A stretch of DNA of 64,000 bases from Enterobacteriaceae bacterium RIT714. GTDB taxonomy: Bacteria; Pseudomonadota; Gammaproteobacteria; Enterobacterales; Enterobacteriaceae. The stretch spans positions 124,001-188,000 of the forward strand of contig WJYB01000001.1 of assembly GCA_009668015.1 (NCBI GenBank), in the 5' to 3' direction. The notes beneath the pieces are model-generated. The model was not told where the DNA came from. It was given only the letters and a program-made list of their open reading frames with translations, and ran no database searches. The position numbers and the translations under genes were made by a program. Of this stretch, positions 1 to 8,921 are shown piece after piece. The first letter of the stretch is position 1. Each line of letters begins with the position of its first letter.

Positions 1-1384
1 CATCCGCCAGCGGCGAGGTGGCCACGCCATCGGTATGAACACCCAGATAATCCAGGCTGTTTTCTACCGTGTTAATCACCCCGAAGATGCCGATTGAGCC
101 GGTCAGCGTGCTCGGGTTGGCGACGATGTAGTTGGCTGGCGTCGAGATCCAGTAGCCACCGGATGCCGCCATTCCGCCCATCGACACCACCACCGGTTTG
201 CCAGCGGCGCGCGCTGCAGCCAGTTCCGCGCGGATCACTTCAGAAGCGCTGACGCTGCCGCCCGGGCTGTTAACCCGCAGAACGATGGCTTTCACTTTCG
301 GATCCAGACGCGCATCGCGGATCTGCGACGCCGTGGTATCGCCACCCACATTGCCCGGTGTTTCTTCACCGTCCATGATCGCCCCATTGGCGAAGACTAC
401 GGCCACGCTGTCACCCGTTTCGCTTGGTTTCTTCGGCGTGTAATCGTAAAGACTGATCGCGCTGTAATTCTTGTCTTCTTTGCTCCAGCCAAACTGTTTG
501 GTCAGCGCTTTTTCGATATCCGCGCTGGTACCCAGCGTATCGACGAGTTTGTTATCGAGCGCATATTTCGCCGTGTCGCCACCCCGTTTTTGCAGCTCGT
601 CAAGCATCGCCTGCGCGCCAGGGAAAACCTGATCCGCGGTGATCTGACGGTTAGCGGCAACCGTACCCAGATAGTTTTGCCACAGTTCGCCAATCCAGCG
701 GCTGTCTGCCTCACGGGCAGCAGGCGACATATCATCGCGAATAAACGGCTCAACGGCCGATTTATAAGTACCAACACGGAAGACGTGGGTCGTGACTTTC
801 AGCTTATCCAGCAGCGATTTGTAGTACAGGCCGTTGGTAGCAAAGCCGTGCAGATCGACCGTTCCCTGCGGGGAGAGCCAAATCTTATTGGCAAAGCTGG
901 CCAGGTAATACTGACCCTGGGTATAGCTATCGCCAACGGCAATAACCGGTTTACCGCTGTCACGGAATTCGCGCAGCGCTTTGCCGATATACTGCATAGA
1001 CGGCTGATCGCCACCGGCAAAGTTCTTCAGATCGAGAACAATCCCGGTAATGTTGCGATCCTCTTTCGCCTGGCGAATCGCTTCGACGATATCAAACAGC
1101 GAGTTTTCCTGCATGCGATCGGAGGTGGAGCCCAGCAGCTGGCGGCCAATCACCCCCAGCCGATTGCTGGTGGAAGGTTTATCGACAATCACGCCGGTGA
1201 TATCCAGCAGCAGCGCCCCGCGCTCGCTATGCTGGGTCTGACTGGTGCTGATGTGCATCCAGATGCCCACGCAAACCAGCAGCAGGAAGATGAAAAACAG
1301 ATTCATCACCAGTTCGCGGACGAAATTGAGTAAGCGCCACGTCCATTTAAAGAAACCGGCAAAAATTCGCCAAAGGGTTCGCAT
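1..1384 (-). CDS. sppA: Signal peptide peptidase SppA / protease IV (3' end outside window)
   Basis: SppA is an inner-membrane serine protease that degrades cleaved signal peptides in the periplasm. The visible part is the first 461 codons of a protein normally about 618 long; the C-terminus lies beyond the window edge. It opens with a basic segment and one membrane helix (about residues 20-45, rich in Leu, Phe and Val). Two tandem peptidase S49 halves follow. The catalytic dyad is visible: Lys208 in TYKSAVEPF and Ser408 in GGMAASGGYW, matching Lys209/Ser409 of E. coli. The start is the ATG that reads MRTLWRIFAGFF, as in E. coli. It is divergent from ydjA. Identification is very secure. Confidence 0.97.
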   Translation of the reverse strand, partial: MRTLWRIFAGFFKWTWRLLNFVRELVMNLFFIFLLLVCVGIWMHISTSQTQHSERGALLLDITGVIVDKPSTSNRLGVIGRQLLGSTSDRMQENSLFDIVEAIRQAKEDRNITGIVLDLKNFAGGDQPSMQYIGKALREFRDSGKPVIAVGDSYTQGQYYLASFANKIWLSPQGTVDLHGFATNGLYYKSLLDKLKVTTHVFRVGTYKSAVEPFIRDDMSPAAREADSRWIGELWQNYLGTVAANRQITADQVFPGAQAMLDELQKRGGDTAKYALDNKLVDTLGTSADIEKALTKQFGWSKEDKNYSAISLYDYTPKKPSETGDSVAVVFANGAIMDGEETPGNVGGDTTASQIRDARLDPKVKAIVLRVNSPGGSVSASEVIRAELAAARAAGKPVVVSMGGMAASGGYWISTPANYIVANPSTLTGSIGIFGVINTVENSLDYLGVHTDGVATSPLAD

Positions 1385-1551
1385 GTGTTCTCCCAAACCA
1401 GATAAGTACTGTTCCGTCGCGACGTGACGGCAATGTGGGGGTTATCGTAATGACCCAACCGCCTCTTGTCAGCAGGAATCGCCCACTGCGCTGTAACAAA
1501 ATCTGCTCCCGTGTTAATTTTGTGAGCAAATTTGAAGACAGGAGTTAATCA

Positions 1552-2103
1552 ATGGACGCACTTGAACTGCTTGTTAACCGCCGTAGCGCTTCACGCCTGG
1601 CCGAACCCGCCCCTGCCGGTGAGCAACTGGAAAGCATTCTGCATGCCGGAATGCGCGCCCCGGATCACGGCACGCTTCAGCCGTGGCATTTCTTTATTAT
1701 TGAAGGGGAAGGACGCGATCGTTTTAGCGCCGTGCTGGAAAAGGGGGCGAAAGAGGCCGGACAAGATGAAAAGGGCATTGATAAAGCGCGCAATGCGCCT
1801 TTCCGCGCGCCACTGATCATTGCCGTGGTGGCAAAATGCCAGCCAGAGCATAAAGTGCCGGTCTGGGAGCAAGAGATGTCAGCCGGTTGCGCAGTGATGG
1901 CGATGCAAATGGCGGCCGTCGCCCAGGGCTTTAACGGCATCTGGCGCACCGGCCCGCTCACCGACAGCCCGGCAGTTCGCACCGGATTATCCTGCGGCGA
2001 GCACGATAAAATCGTCGGTTTCCTCTATCTCGGCACGCCGCAGCTCAAAGCGTCTACCACCGTCTCTGTGCCGGATACCGCGCCTTTCGTTACACGTTTC
2101 TGA
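1552..2103 (+). CDS. ydjA: Nitroreductase family protein YdjA
   Basis: This is a 183-residue FMN-dependent nitroreductase-fold protein of the YdjA type, a minimal member of the family that works as a dimer; the physiological substrate is not established. The N-terminus [20 protein letters not shown] is the usual FMN-phosphate contact region (RRS) and the length equals E. coli YdjA. A ribosome site GGAG lies 7 bases before the ATG. It is divergent from sppA and followed by selD after a gap of 117 bases, the conserved order sppA-ydjA-selD. Because ydjA sits beside selD and topB throughout enterobacteria, position supports the call as well as sequence. Confidence 0.95.
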   Translation: MDALELLVNRRSASRLAEPAPAGEQLESILHAGMRAPDHGTLQPWHFFIIEGEGRDRFSAVLEKGAKEAGQDEKGIDKARNAPFRAPLIIAVVAKCQPEHKVPVWEQEMSAGCAVMAMQMAAVAQGFNGIWRTGPLTDSPAVRTGLSCGEHDKIVGFLYLGTPQLKASTTVSVPDTAPFVTRF

Positions 2104-2220
2104 TAATCACACTAAACTGTCTGGATTATGAGCAAGCATCGCATAATTCAGACAGTCAGACTTACCTCATCACGGAATGAGCGCTACCATAGCGCGAGAG
2201 CAATGACAGGAGATGTCCCC

Positions 2221-3264
2221 ATGAGCGAGCAAACCATTCGTTTAACGCAATACAGCCACGGAGCGGGTTGCGGTTGTAAAATTTCGCCAAAAGTGCTGGA
2301 AACCATCCTCCACAGTGAACAGGCGAAGTTTGTCGACCCGAACCTGCTTGTCGGTAACGAAACGCGTGACGATGCAGCGGTTTATGATTTAGGAAACGGC
2401 ACCAGCATTATCAGCACTACCGACTTCTTTATGCCGATTGTCGATAACCCGTTTGATTTTGGCCGCATTGCGGCGACGAACGCTATCAGCGATATCTTCG
2501 CGATGGGCGGTAAACCGATCATGGCGATCGCCATTCTGGGCTGGCCAGTTAACACCATTCCCCCTGAAATCGCCCGCGACGTGATCGAAGGCGGCCGTTT
2601 TGCCTGCCAGCAGGCGGGTATCGCGCTGGCCGGGGGGCACTCGATTGATGCGCCTGAGCCGATCTTCGGCCTGGCTGTGACCGGCGTGGTGCCTACCGAT
2701 CGCGTGAAGCGCAACAGCACAGCCCAGCCGGGGTGCAAACTGTTCCTCACCAAACCACTGGGTATTGGCGTGCTGACCACCGCCGAGAAAAAATCGCTGC
2801 TCAAACCGGAGCATGTTGGTCTGGCGACAGAAGTCATGTGTCAGATGAACCTGGCGGGCGCGGCGTTCGCGAATATCGACGGCGTAAAAGCGATGACCGA
2901 CGTCACCGGCTTTGGTCTGCTCGGCCACCTGAGCGAAGTGTGCCAGGGGGCGGGCGTGCAGGCGCAGGTCTGGTATCAGGACATTCCAAAACTGCCGGGC
3001 GTGGAAGCGTATATCGCGCAGGGCGCGGTGCCGGGCGGTACGCAGCGTAACTTTGCCAGCTACGGTCATCTGATGGGCGACATGCCAGCGGAGTGGCGCG
3101 ATTTGCTGTGCGATCCGCAAACCTCCGGCGGCCTGCTGCTGGCGGTGACGCCTGAATCCGAAGCCGAAGTGAAAGCCACCGCGGCCGAATACGGTATCAC
3201 CCTGACCGCCATTGGCGAGCTGGTGACCGCCCGCGGTGGTCGCCCGATGATTGAGATCCGTTAA
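2221..3264 (+). CDS. selD: Selenide, water dikinase SelD
   Basis: SelD makes selenophosphate from selenide and ATP, the selenium donor for selenocysteine and selenouridine synthesis. The product is 347 residues, the E. coli length. The catalytic Cys17 and Lys20 are in GAGCGCK near the N-terminus, so this is the Cys form and not a selenoprotein. The start ATG follows AGGAGATGTCCCC. The open frame continues upstream to 2128 but that extension has no family support. It precedes topB by only 4 bases, so the two are probably co-transcribed. Identification is secure. Confidence 0.97.
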   Translation: MSEQTIRLTQYSHGAGCGCKISPKVLETILHSEQAKFVDPNLLVGNETRDDAAVYDLGNGTSIISTTDFFMPIVDNPFDFGRIAATNAISDIFAMGGKPIMAIAILGWPVNTIPPEIARDVIEGGRFACQQAGIALAGGHSIDAPEPIFGLAVTGVVPTDRVKRNSTAQPGCKLFLTKPLGIGVLTTAEKKSLLKPEHVGLATEVMCQMNLAGAAFANIDGVKAMTDVTGFGLLGHLSEVCQGAGVQAQVWYQDIPKLPGVEAYIAQGAVPGGTQRNFASYGHLMGDMPAEWRDLLCDPQTSGGLLLAVTPESEAEVKATAAEYGITLTAIGELVTARGGRPMIEIR

Positions 3265-3268
3265 TTCG

Positions 3269-5176
3269 ATGCGGTTGTTTATTGCGGAAAAGCCAAGCCT
3301 GGCGCGTGCGATTGCCGATGTGCTGCCCAAGCCACATCGCAAGGGCGACGGCTTTATCGAATGCGGCAACGGGCAGGTGGTCACCTGGTGTATCGGTCAC
3401 CTGCTTGAACAGGCGCAGCCGGATGTTTACGACAGCCGCTACGCCCGCTGGAATCTCAACGATCTGCCGATCGTGCCGGAAAAGTGGAAACTACAGCCAC
3501 GTCCTTCGGTCACCAAACAGCTCAACGTTATCAAACGTTTTCTGCATGACGCCGAAGAAGTGGTTCACGCCGGTGACCCGGACAGGGAAGGGCAACTGCT
3601 GGTGGACGAAGTGCTTGACTACCTTGAGCTGGCAGCGGAAAAACGGCAGCAGGTGCAGCGCTGTCTGATAAACGATCTCAACCCGCAGGCCGTCGAACGC
3701 GCTATTTCCCGTCTGCGCGCCAACAGCGAGTTCATCCCGCTGTGCGTCTCTGCGCTGGCGCGAGCGCGTGCCGACTGGCTGTACGGGATCAACATGACCC
3801 GCGCCTACACCATTCTCGGACGCAACGCCGGTTATCAGGGCGTGCTCTCCGTTGGACGCGTGCAAACGCCGGTGCTCGGTCTGGTGGTGCGTCGCGACGA
3901 AGAGATCGAGAACTTCGTGGCGAAAGATTTCTTCGAGGTAAAGGCACATATCGTCACCCCGAAGGAAGAACGCTTTACGGCCACCTGGCAGCCGAGCGAC
4001 GCCTGTGAGTCGTATCAGGATGAAGAGGGGCGACTGTTACATCGCCCGCTGGCGGATCATGTGGTCAACCGTATCAGCGGTCAGCCGGCGATGGTCACCA
4101 GCTATAACGATAAACGGGAATCAGAACCCGCACCGCTGCCCTTCTCCCTGTCGGCCCTGCAGATCGAAGCCGCAAAACGCTTTGGTATGAGCGCGCAAAA
4201 TGTGCTGGATATCTGCCAGAAACTGTACGAAACCCACAAGCTTATCACCTATCCGCGTTCGGATAGCCGCTACCTGCCGGAAGAACATTTCGCGGGCCGT
4301 CATGCGGTGCTGAATGCGATTGGCGTTCACGCGCCGGATCTGCTCCCGCAGCCCGCCGTCAACCCGGAAACCCGCAACCGCTGCTGGGACGACAAAAAGG
4401 TGGACGCGCACCACGCCATCATCCCCACGGCGCGCGCCAGCAGCGTCAATCTGAGCGAAAATGAGTCTAAGGTTTATCAGCTTGTCGCTCGCCAGTATTT
4501 GATGCAGTTCTGCCCGGACGCCGTCTTCCGCAAGTGTGTGATTGAGCTTGAGATCGCCAAAGGCAAATTTGTCGCCAAAGCGCGTTTTCTGGCCGAAGCG
4601 GGCTGGCGTACGCTGCTGGGCAACAAAGAGCGCGACGAAGAGAACGACGGCACGCCGCTGCCGGTGGTGGCGAAAGATGACGAACTGCTGTGCGAAAAAG
4701 GCGAAGTGATCGAGCGGCAAACTCAGCCGCCGCGCCACTTCACGGATGCGACGCTGCTCTCGGCCATGACCGGTATCGCTCGTTTTGTGCAGGATAAAGA
4801 TCTGAAGAAGATCCTTCGCGCTACGGATGGTCTGGGCACAGAGGCCACGCGCGCGGGGATCATCGAACTGCTGTTTAAACGCGGATTCCTGATCAAACAG
4901 GGGCGCTATATCCACTCGACGGATCCGGGAAAGGCGCTGATTCACTCCCTGCCGGAGATGGCCGCGCGACCGGATATGACCGCGCACTGGGAATCGGTGC
5001 TCACGCAAATCAGCGAGAAACAGTGCCGCTACCAGGACTTTATGCAGCCGCTGGTGGGCACGTTATTTGATTTAATAAATCAGGCACGGAACACCCCGGT
5101 GAAGCAATTCAGAGGCATGGTTGCGCCAGGCGCGGGTGATAAGAAGAGAAAGTTTAAGAAGAAAAGTGCGGCCTGA
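3269..5176 (+). CDS. topB: DNA topoisomerase III TopB
   Basis: Topoisomerase III is a type IA enzyme that unlinks precatenanes and, with RecQ, resolves recombination intermediates. The product is 635 residues against 653 in E. coli; the shortfall is in the basic C-terminal tail, which here ends in a Lys/Arg-rich stretch. A TOPRIM domain begins at [16 protein letters not shown] (acidic residues in DPDREGQ) and the catalytic tyrosine is Tyr328 in [12 protein letters not shown]. The start is taken 4 bases after the selD stop because [10 protein letters not shown] is the family N-terminus. A hairpin terminator follows at 5225. The gene marks the left border of an accessory island. Confidence 0.97.
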   Translation: MRLFIAEKPSLARAIADVLPKPHRKGDGFIECGNGQVVTWCIGHLLEQAQPDVYDSRYARWNLNDLPIVPEKWKLQPRPSVTKQLNVIKRFLHDAEEVVHAGDPDREGQLLVDEVLDYLELAAEKRQQVQRCLINDLNPQAVERAISRLRANSEFIPLCVSALARARADWLYGINMTRAYTILGRNAGYQGVLSVGRVQTPVLGLVVRRDEEIENFVAKDFFEVKAHIVTPKEERFTATWQPSDACESYQDEEGRLLHRPLADHVVNRISGQPAMVTSYNDKRESEPAPLPFSLSALQIEAAKRFGMSAQNVLDICQKLYETHKLITYPRSDSRYLPEEHFAGRHAVLNAIGVHAPDLLPQPAVNPETRNRCWDDKKVDAHHAIIPTARASSVNLSENESKVYQLVARQYLMQFCPDAVFRKCVIELEIAKGKFVAKARFLAEAGWRTLLGNKERDEENDGTPLPVVAKDDELLCEKGEVIERQTQPPRHFTDATLLSAMTGIARFVQDKDLKKILRATDGLGTEATRAGIIELLFKRGFLIKQGRYIHSTDPGKALIHSLPEMAARPDMTAHWESVLTQISEKQCRYQDFMQPLVGTLFDLINQARNTPVKQFRGMVAPGAGDKKRKFKKKSAA

Positions 5177-5224
5177 AAAATGCCCGGTGGCACTGCGCTT
5201 ACCGGACCTGTGAAGTTAAAAGCA

Positions 5225-5251
5225 AAAGGCAACCGCAAGGTTGCCTTTTTA
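5225..5251 (+). terminator. Rho-independent terminator after topB
   Basis: The hairpin AAGGCAACC-GCAA-GGTTGCCTT is followed by a T run. It ends the selD-topB transcript. It is the last backbone signal before the accessory island. Confidence 0.85.
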
Positions 5252-5325
5252 GTGTTTCCTCTCCCCGTGGGGGATAATCCAAAAGCTATATCAACATTGA
5301 TTTGTAGGTTTTTTTGTCGTTATTT

Positions 5326-5517
5326 TTAGCCCCACAATAGCCCCCGAATGCGTAATTTTATCCCTCTGAATGTGTAACGCTTATTTACATTCTGGCTGCT
5401 GGTCCTCACATCGATTTTACGGCCCACCAGCACCAGCTCACCTTTTTTAATCCGGTCGTAGACGGTCTGACGACTTACACCTGTGTGCCGGGAATGGGCG
5501 GCTTTGGTCATTAGCAT
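5326..5517 (-). CDS. Small phage-type helix-turn-helix protein (probable remnant)
   Basis: This is a 63-residue product beginning MLMTKAAHSRHTGVSRQTVY, a helix-turn-helix of the excisionase / small-terminase / MerR-like kind (HTGVSRQTVYDRIKKGEL), followed by a short beta-hairpin-like stretch (LVLVGRKIDV) that is typical of such phage DNA-binding proteins. The C-terminal third is basic and has no recognisable domain, so the gene may be truncated or frameshifted from a longer ancestor. The second ATG (5511) is an equally plausible start. It stands alone at the left end of the island, opposite in strand to the lipase gene. The function is not known; it suggests a decayed mobile element. Confidence 0.5.
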   Translation of the reverse strand: MLMTKAAHSRHTGVSRQTVYDRIKKGELVLVGRKIDVRTSSQNVNKRYTFRGIKLRIRGLLWG

Positions 5518-5699
5518 AATAGAAGTTCAATCCTCGTCAGTCAGGGCTGTCGAGCTATATAAGAATTTTCCATTGAAAATGGCAAGTAACAAAACATGTT
5601 GTTTTCAGTACCATAATATACTTGCGCAGAAATTTTGGTTAAGTTCCGACCGGTGTATGATGGGCGTTTTTTAACCGCTTAAAGTGCAAGGATAATGGC

Positions 5700-7778
5700 A
5701 TGCCTATGGAAATCATCGGTGACAATACGACCGTCACCTGTTTAAGGCCCAAAGGGAAAGTCGTTTACTGTCGCGGCGAACCGCACAAATACTGGCTGGA
5801 ACTGCAATTTGTCGATGAAAATAATAACGCTGTCTCCGGGTTGAATGTGCGGCTGGAGTACCACCCTCTGGCCTCTGCGGAGGAAGTGGCGATTGCGCAC
5901 AGTCGCGGCTACGACTACAACCCCACGCCGCCGCCCAATCCGCCCGCCGGTGTGACCGACAGTCAGGGGATTGTCCGGTTTGAGGATCTGTACTGGGTTA
6001 CGGTTGACGTGAAAGTTGACGGACAGCAGCTGGCTGACGAGATGGCGCTGCGGCCGTTGGGATTGCGTCGGAACCCGAATTCCCAGCCGGTGAGCAATAA
6101 CTACTTTAAACCGGAAACACGCGATCCTACATGGCAGACCGATGTGCAGGAAAAGACCGAGGCCGCCGGGCATGTGCATCACTATGTCACCATCGGCGAA
6201 CTGTGCGACAGGATGCCGGAAATTGAGGGCTGGACGGATAAAGAGCCGCCAAAGTTTCATTTCCCCCCCGGTCGTTCCCTGAAAGGAACGGAAGTTTCGC
6301 GGGAGACTCTGGATAAGCGGCACGTTATCGAAATTTGCCCGTTCCGGGCGTGGGTGCTGGCGCTGAATGAAACGAAAGACTATGACCTCGCCAATGGTTA
6401 TAACCTCGGCATTATGGCCGATTTGGTCTATTGCGCAGAAGCTGAGAACGGCACCATTGATTATTTCTTCCGGCAGCAATGCCAGGATTTATCCTGTATC
6501 CCCCAATTTGCGGAGTTTCCGTCTTACTTCCATACGCTGGCGGTGGATGTGCCGTTCAGTGAACGTTACCGGCCTCCCGTATACCTGAACACCGGGCAGG
6601 CTGATAACCCGGAAGGGGATACCCGCATGTTTATGGTGGAATGCGGGACTCACATCCTGGTTGCCTGGTGTGGAACAGCCAGTTTGCTGAATGCTCTGAC
6701 TGATGCCTCCTTTGGACCAAAACGTTGCCTGCCAGAACTGGCCGGAGAGGGGAATATTCATGGCGGTTTTCTTGAAGCCTATGAGCTGGCGAAGCAAAAG
6801 TTTGACCCTATTTTTAAGGCTATAAATACATCTCTTTATGAAGCTCAAGGTGCTAAACAACTGTTTATTTGCGGTCATAGTCTGGGAGGCTCGCTAGCCC
6901 TGCTTTATGCAGCTGAAATGAAAGCCAGTATGCCCATTCTGTACACCTACGGAATGCCGCGCACGTTCACCCGCTCAGCGATGCCATCGCTGGATAACAT
7001 TTCCCACTACCGTCATGTCAATGACAATGACACCGTGCCACAGGTGCCAATAGACGCTGATATGGATAATCTTTTCTATCAGAAACTGGGGCCGCTGGGG
7101 TCCAAACTGGGTTTTAACTGGCTGGCGGTATCGGTTGCCGGTTTACCGGCCTCCCTCTGGCAGAAAGATATGGAACTACAGCTGGGGATTCAGCTGAAAA
7201 AAGATCCGTACTGGCACCATGGCAATACGGTTGTTTTCTTCCAGGCACAGCAGTGCTCGATGAAGCTTACAGGGCCAAATCAGAAAAGCCTGGCCGATGG
7301 TCAGATATATGCCCCGCATTATGTAGCAGTGAAGCTCTTTCTGGTGCCATCCCTGAATGATGAATGCCTGAAATCCACCGGAGAGCATCAGGCCGCCTTT
7401 ATTCAGTGTCTGAATCCGGTCAGCCTTGAAAAAGCCTTTCCAAAGAATACCAATCCCGCCCTGGGTGGTCTTGCCACTGATCCCCGCAGCCATTCTTTGG
7501 CCCATCGCTATCTGCCTTATATCCATAATCAGGTGCTTGAACTGGCAAACCCGGAACTTCCCATGATCCGGAAGGAGATGCGGGAAAAGTTCAAAGAAGA
7601 GCTGGAGGAGGCTTCAGGTCGTGCAAATCAGGATGAGGTTAAGCGAAATCGTGAATTTCTGGCCCTTCAGGACATGCTGCCGGTTGCTTTGCAACGGACG
7701 CAGGCCGGAGAAACCGGAAAAAATGCACTTTCCCGCTTTGCTGCAAGTACGGAGGAAGACGTTGAATTCTCTAAATAA
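5700..7778 (+). CDS. Class 3 lipase, probable type VI secretion phospholipase effector (Tle-like)
   Basis: The product has 692 residues. The N-terminal part (about 1-110) looks like a beta-sandwich of the transthyretin/carboxypeptidase-regulatory type with a proline-rich loop (PTPPPNPPAG). The rest is an alpha/beta-hydrolase of the Lipase_3 family: nucleophile Ser394 in GHSLGG, candidate acid Asp442 or Asp444 in NDNDTVPQVP, candidate His598 or His602 in SHSLAHRY. There is no signal peptide, as expected for a T6SS cargo. The start ATG follows AAGGA at 7 bases; an ATG two codons later is possible. The 3' end overlaps the downstream lipoprotein gene by 17 bases, the layout of a toxin with its immunity protein. 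No vgrG, hcp or PAAR gene is adjacent, so the T6SS link is inference. Confidence 0.75.
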   Translation: MPMEIIGDNTTVTCLRPKGKVVYCRGEPHKYWLELQFVDENNNAVSGLNVRLEYHPLASAEEVAIAHSRGYDYNPTPPPNPPAGVTDSQGIVRFEDLYWVTVDVKVDGQQLADEMALRPLGLRRNPNSQPVSNNYFKPETRDPTWQTDVQEKTEAAGHVHHYVTIGELCDRMPEIEGWTDKEPPKFHFPPGRSLKGTEVSRETLDKRHVIEICPFRAWVLALNETKDYDLANGYNLGIMADLVYCAEAENGTIDYFFRQQCQDLSCIPQFAEFPSYFHTLAVDVPFSERYRPPVYLNTGQADNPEGDTRMFMVECGTHILVAWCGTASLLNALTDASFGPKRCLPELAGEGNIHGGFLEAYELAKQKFDPIFKAINTSLYEAQGAKQLFICGHSLGGSLALLYAAEMKASMPILYTYGMPRTFTRSAMPSLDNISHYRHVNDNDTVPQVPIDADMDNLFYQKLGPLGSKLGFNWLAVSVAGLPASLWQKDMELQLGIQLKKDPYWHHGNTVVFFQAQQCSMKLTGPNQKSLADGQIYAPHYVAVKLFLVPSLNDECLKSTGEHQAAFIQCLNPVSLEKAFPKNTNPALGGLATDPRSHSLAHRYLPYIHNQVLELANPELPMIRKEMREKFKEELEEASGRANQDEVKRNREFLALQDMLPVALQRTQAGETGKNALSRFAASTEEDVEFSK

Positions 7779-8538
7779 AGCAAAACTTATCGTCACTCTT
7801 CCAGTGCTGGCACTGCTTTATGGATGCGGTGACACCACCGATCGCACGCTGAGTCCGCCCCCGGATGCTAAGTGGGTGGATGTGAGTTTCAGGGTTCCTG
7901 ACGGTGTGAAGCTGTTGCCTGTGGAGGTGCTGTACCGCTCTGAAAAGTGTAAGACCGTTCGCTATAACTCCAGCAATGAGCCGCATGAGATACCGGGCTA
8001 TAACGATTTTGAGCAGAAGTATCAGCAGCAGAGGGGCAGCGATATATGGCAAAGCCGGGTTGCCATCGAGGGTGGGGGGGCATGCCAGTGGTCTCTTCGT
8101 TCACTTCGGGTTAGCTTCAGATTGTCTGCTGATAATCCTTTAGCGAAAGGAAAAAAGGTTATTGCAACCAACTATATCTTTGATTTCGGACGCTATGGTC
8201 TCAGTGATGGTTATGGTACAGGTAGGGCTAAAGACGCAAGTGGTGATCTTAATCTTAAGGCTGACTTCTTCCCTGTGACGGTAATCAATAACATGTTTAA
8301 CGAAACGTACATTGATATGTTTGGGGGCGATACAGACTATGAGAAATGGAGCCGCCGGTATCGGCTTCAAGGAACCCAAAATATAGCCATACAACCAATA
8401 ATCCATTTTGATAAAGTTGTTACGATTACACCTCCAGCCACAAAGCCAGGATCTTTAATCGTTACTTATCCGGATGGTAGTAGTGGTAAAGCTCTGCATA
8501 TTTCCCCTGATTATGAAAAGCTGCTTTCAATGAAATGA
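7762..8538 (+). CDS. Lipoprotein, probable immunity protein for the lipase (copy 1)
   Basis: This is a 258-residue lipoprotein. The lipobox LALLYGC puts the lipidated Cys at residue 22, with Gly at +2, which predicts outer-membrane sorting and a periplasm-facing domain where a delivered phospholipase would act. The start is a TTG: GGAGG lies 6 bases before it, inside the lipase 3' end, and no ATG gives a signal peptide. Overlap with the lipase gene suggests translational coupling. A nearly identical second copy lies about 1.1 kb downstream (257 residues); the two differ mainly in one block around residues 150-192. The immunity role is inferred from context and lipoprotein type; I know no direct assignment. 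Confidence 0.7.
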   Translation: MNSLNKAKLIVTLPVLALLYGCGDTTDRTLSPPPDAKWVDVSFRVPDGVKLLPVEVLYRSEKCKTVRYNSSNEPHEIPGYNDFEQKYQQQRGSDIWQSRVAIEGGGACQWSLRSLRVSFRLSADNPLAKGKKVIATNYIFDFGRYGLSDGYGTGRAKDASGDLNLKADFFPVTVINNMFNETYIDMFGGDTDYEKWSRRYRLQGTQNIAIQPIIHFDKVVTITPPATKPGSLIVTYPDGSSGKALHISPDYEKLLSMK

Positions 8539-8556
8539 TAATGTATTCATCGATCT

Positions 8557-8583
8557 AAAAAGGATCTTCTTGAGATCCTTTTT
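8557..8583 (+). terminator. Terminator after immunity gene 1, resembling ColE1-type origin sequence
   Basis: The hairpin AAAAAGGATCT-tcttg-AGATCCTTTTT runs into more T residues. The hairpin and the 50 or so bases after it (GCGCGTAAT, then CTTGCCCTG, then AAAACCGC) match, from memory, the region near the RNAI/RNAII start of p15A and ColE1 plasmids. As seen it works as a terminator for the immunity gene; its plasmid origin is inference. Confidence 0.75.
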
Positions 8584-8700
8584 TTCAGCGCGTAATTTCT
8601 TGCCCTGTAAAAGTAAAACCGCTTTAGCGGGTATAACAAAACGTATAACTAAAATATCTGGCTGTAAATGTACCAGCCCGAACCACGCTGGACAAAAAAA

Positions 8701-8727
8701 AGCCGCAATCCCTTAGAGATTGCGGCC
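8701..8727 (-). terminator. Minus-strand hairpin terminator at duplication junction
   Basis: The inverted repeat GCCGCAATC / GATTGCGGC is flanked on the plus strand by a run of eight A upstream, so it reads as a terminator (T run) on the minus strand. No minus-strand gene now ends here. It abuts the start of the second repeat unit at 8729 and probably came with the sequence at the recombination junction. Confidence 0.6.
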
Positions 8728-8728
8728 T

Positions 8729-8921
8729 AAAGTTCAAAGAAGAGCTGGAGGAGGCTTCAGGTCATGCGAATCAGGATAAGGTTAAGCGAAATCGTGAATT
8801 TCTGGCCCTTCAGGACATGCTGCCGGTTGCCTTGCAACGGACGCAGGTTGGGGAAACCGGACAAAATGCACTTTCCCGCTTTGCTGCAAGTACGGAGGAA
8901 GACGTTGAATTCCCCAGATAA
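8729..8921 (+). pseudogene. 3' fragment of the lipase effector gene (duplicated end)
   Basis: This 193-bp stretch repeats the final 64 codons and stop of the lipase gene (7586-7778) with a few substitutions; its own last residues read VEFPR and not VEFSK. It lacks a start, the catalytic domain and a ribosome site of its own, so it cannot make an effector. It keeps the GGAGG that serves the TTG start of immunity copy 2, which may be why it has been retained. It is an orphan-immunity footprint: the toxin gene is lost except for the portion overlapping the immunity gene. Confidence 0.85.

Larger units (their letters stand above)
7586..8583 (+). repeat. Direct repeat unit 1 (lipase 3' end + immunity gene + terminator)
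   Basis: This is the first unit of a tandem duplication; the second is at 8729-9721. The units share the last 193 bp of the lipase gene, the whole lipoprotein gene and a terminator-type hairpin. Identity by eye is very high except for a block at about 8205-8340 (9348-9480 in unit 2), where even synonymous positions differ. Confidence 0.85.

Noticed and set aside
2389..3384. Long minus-strand open frame (331 codons) opposite selD and the start of topB
   Set aside because: It is an antisense shadow of conserved high-GC coding sequence, has no ribosome site and no recognisable domain.
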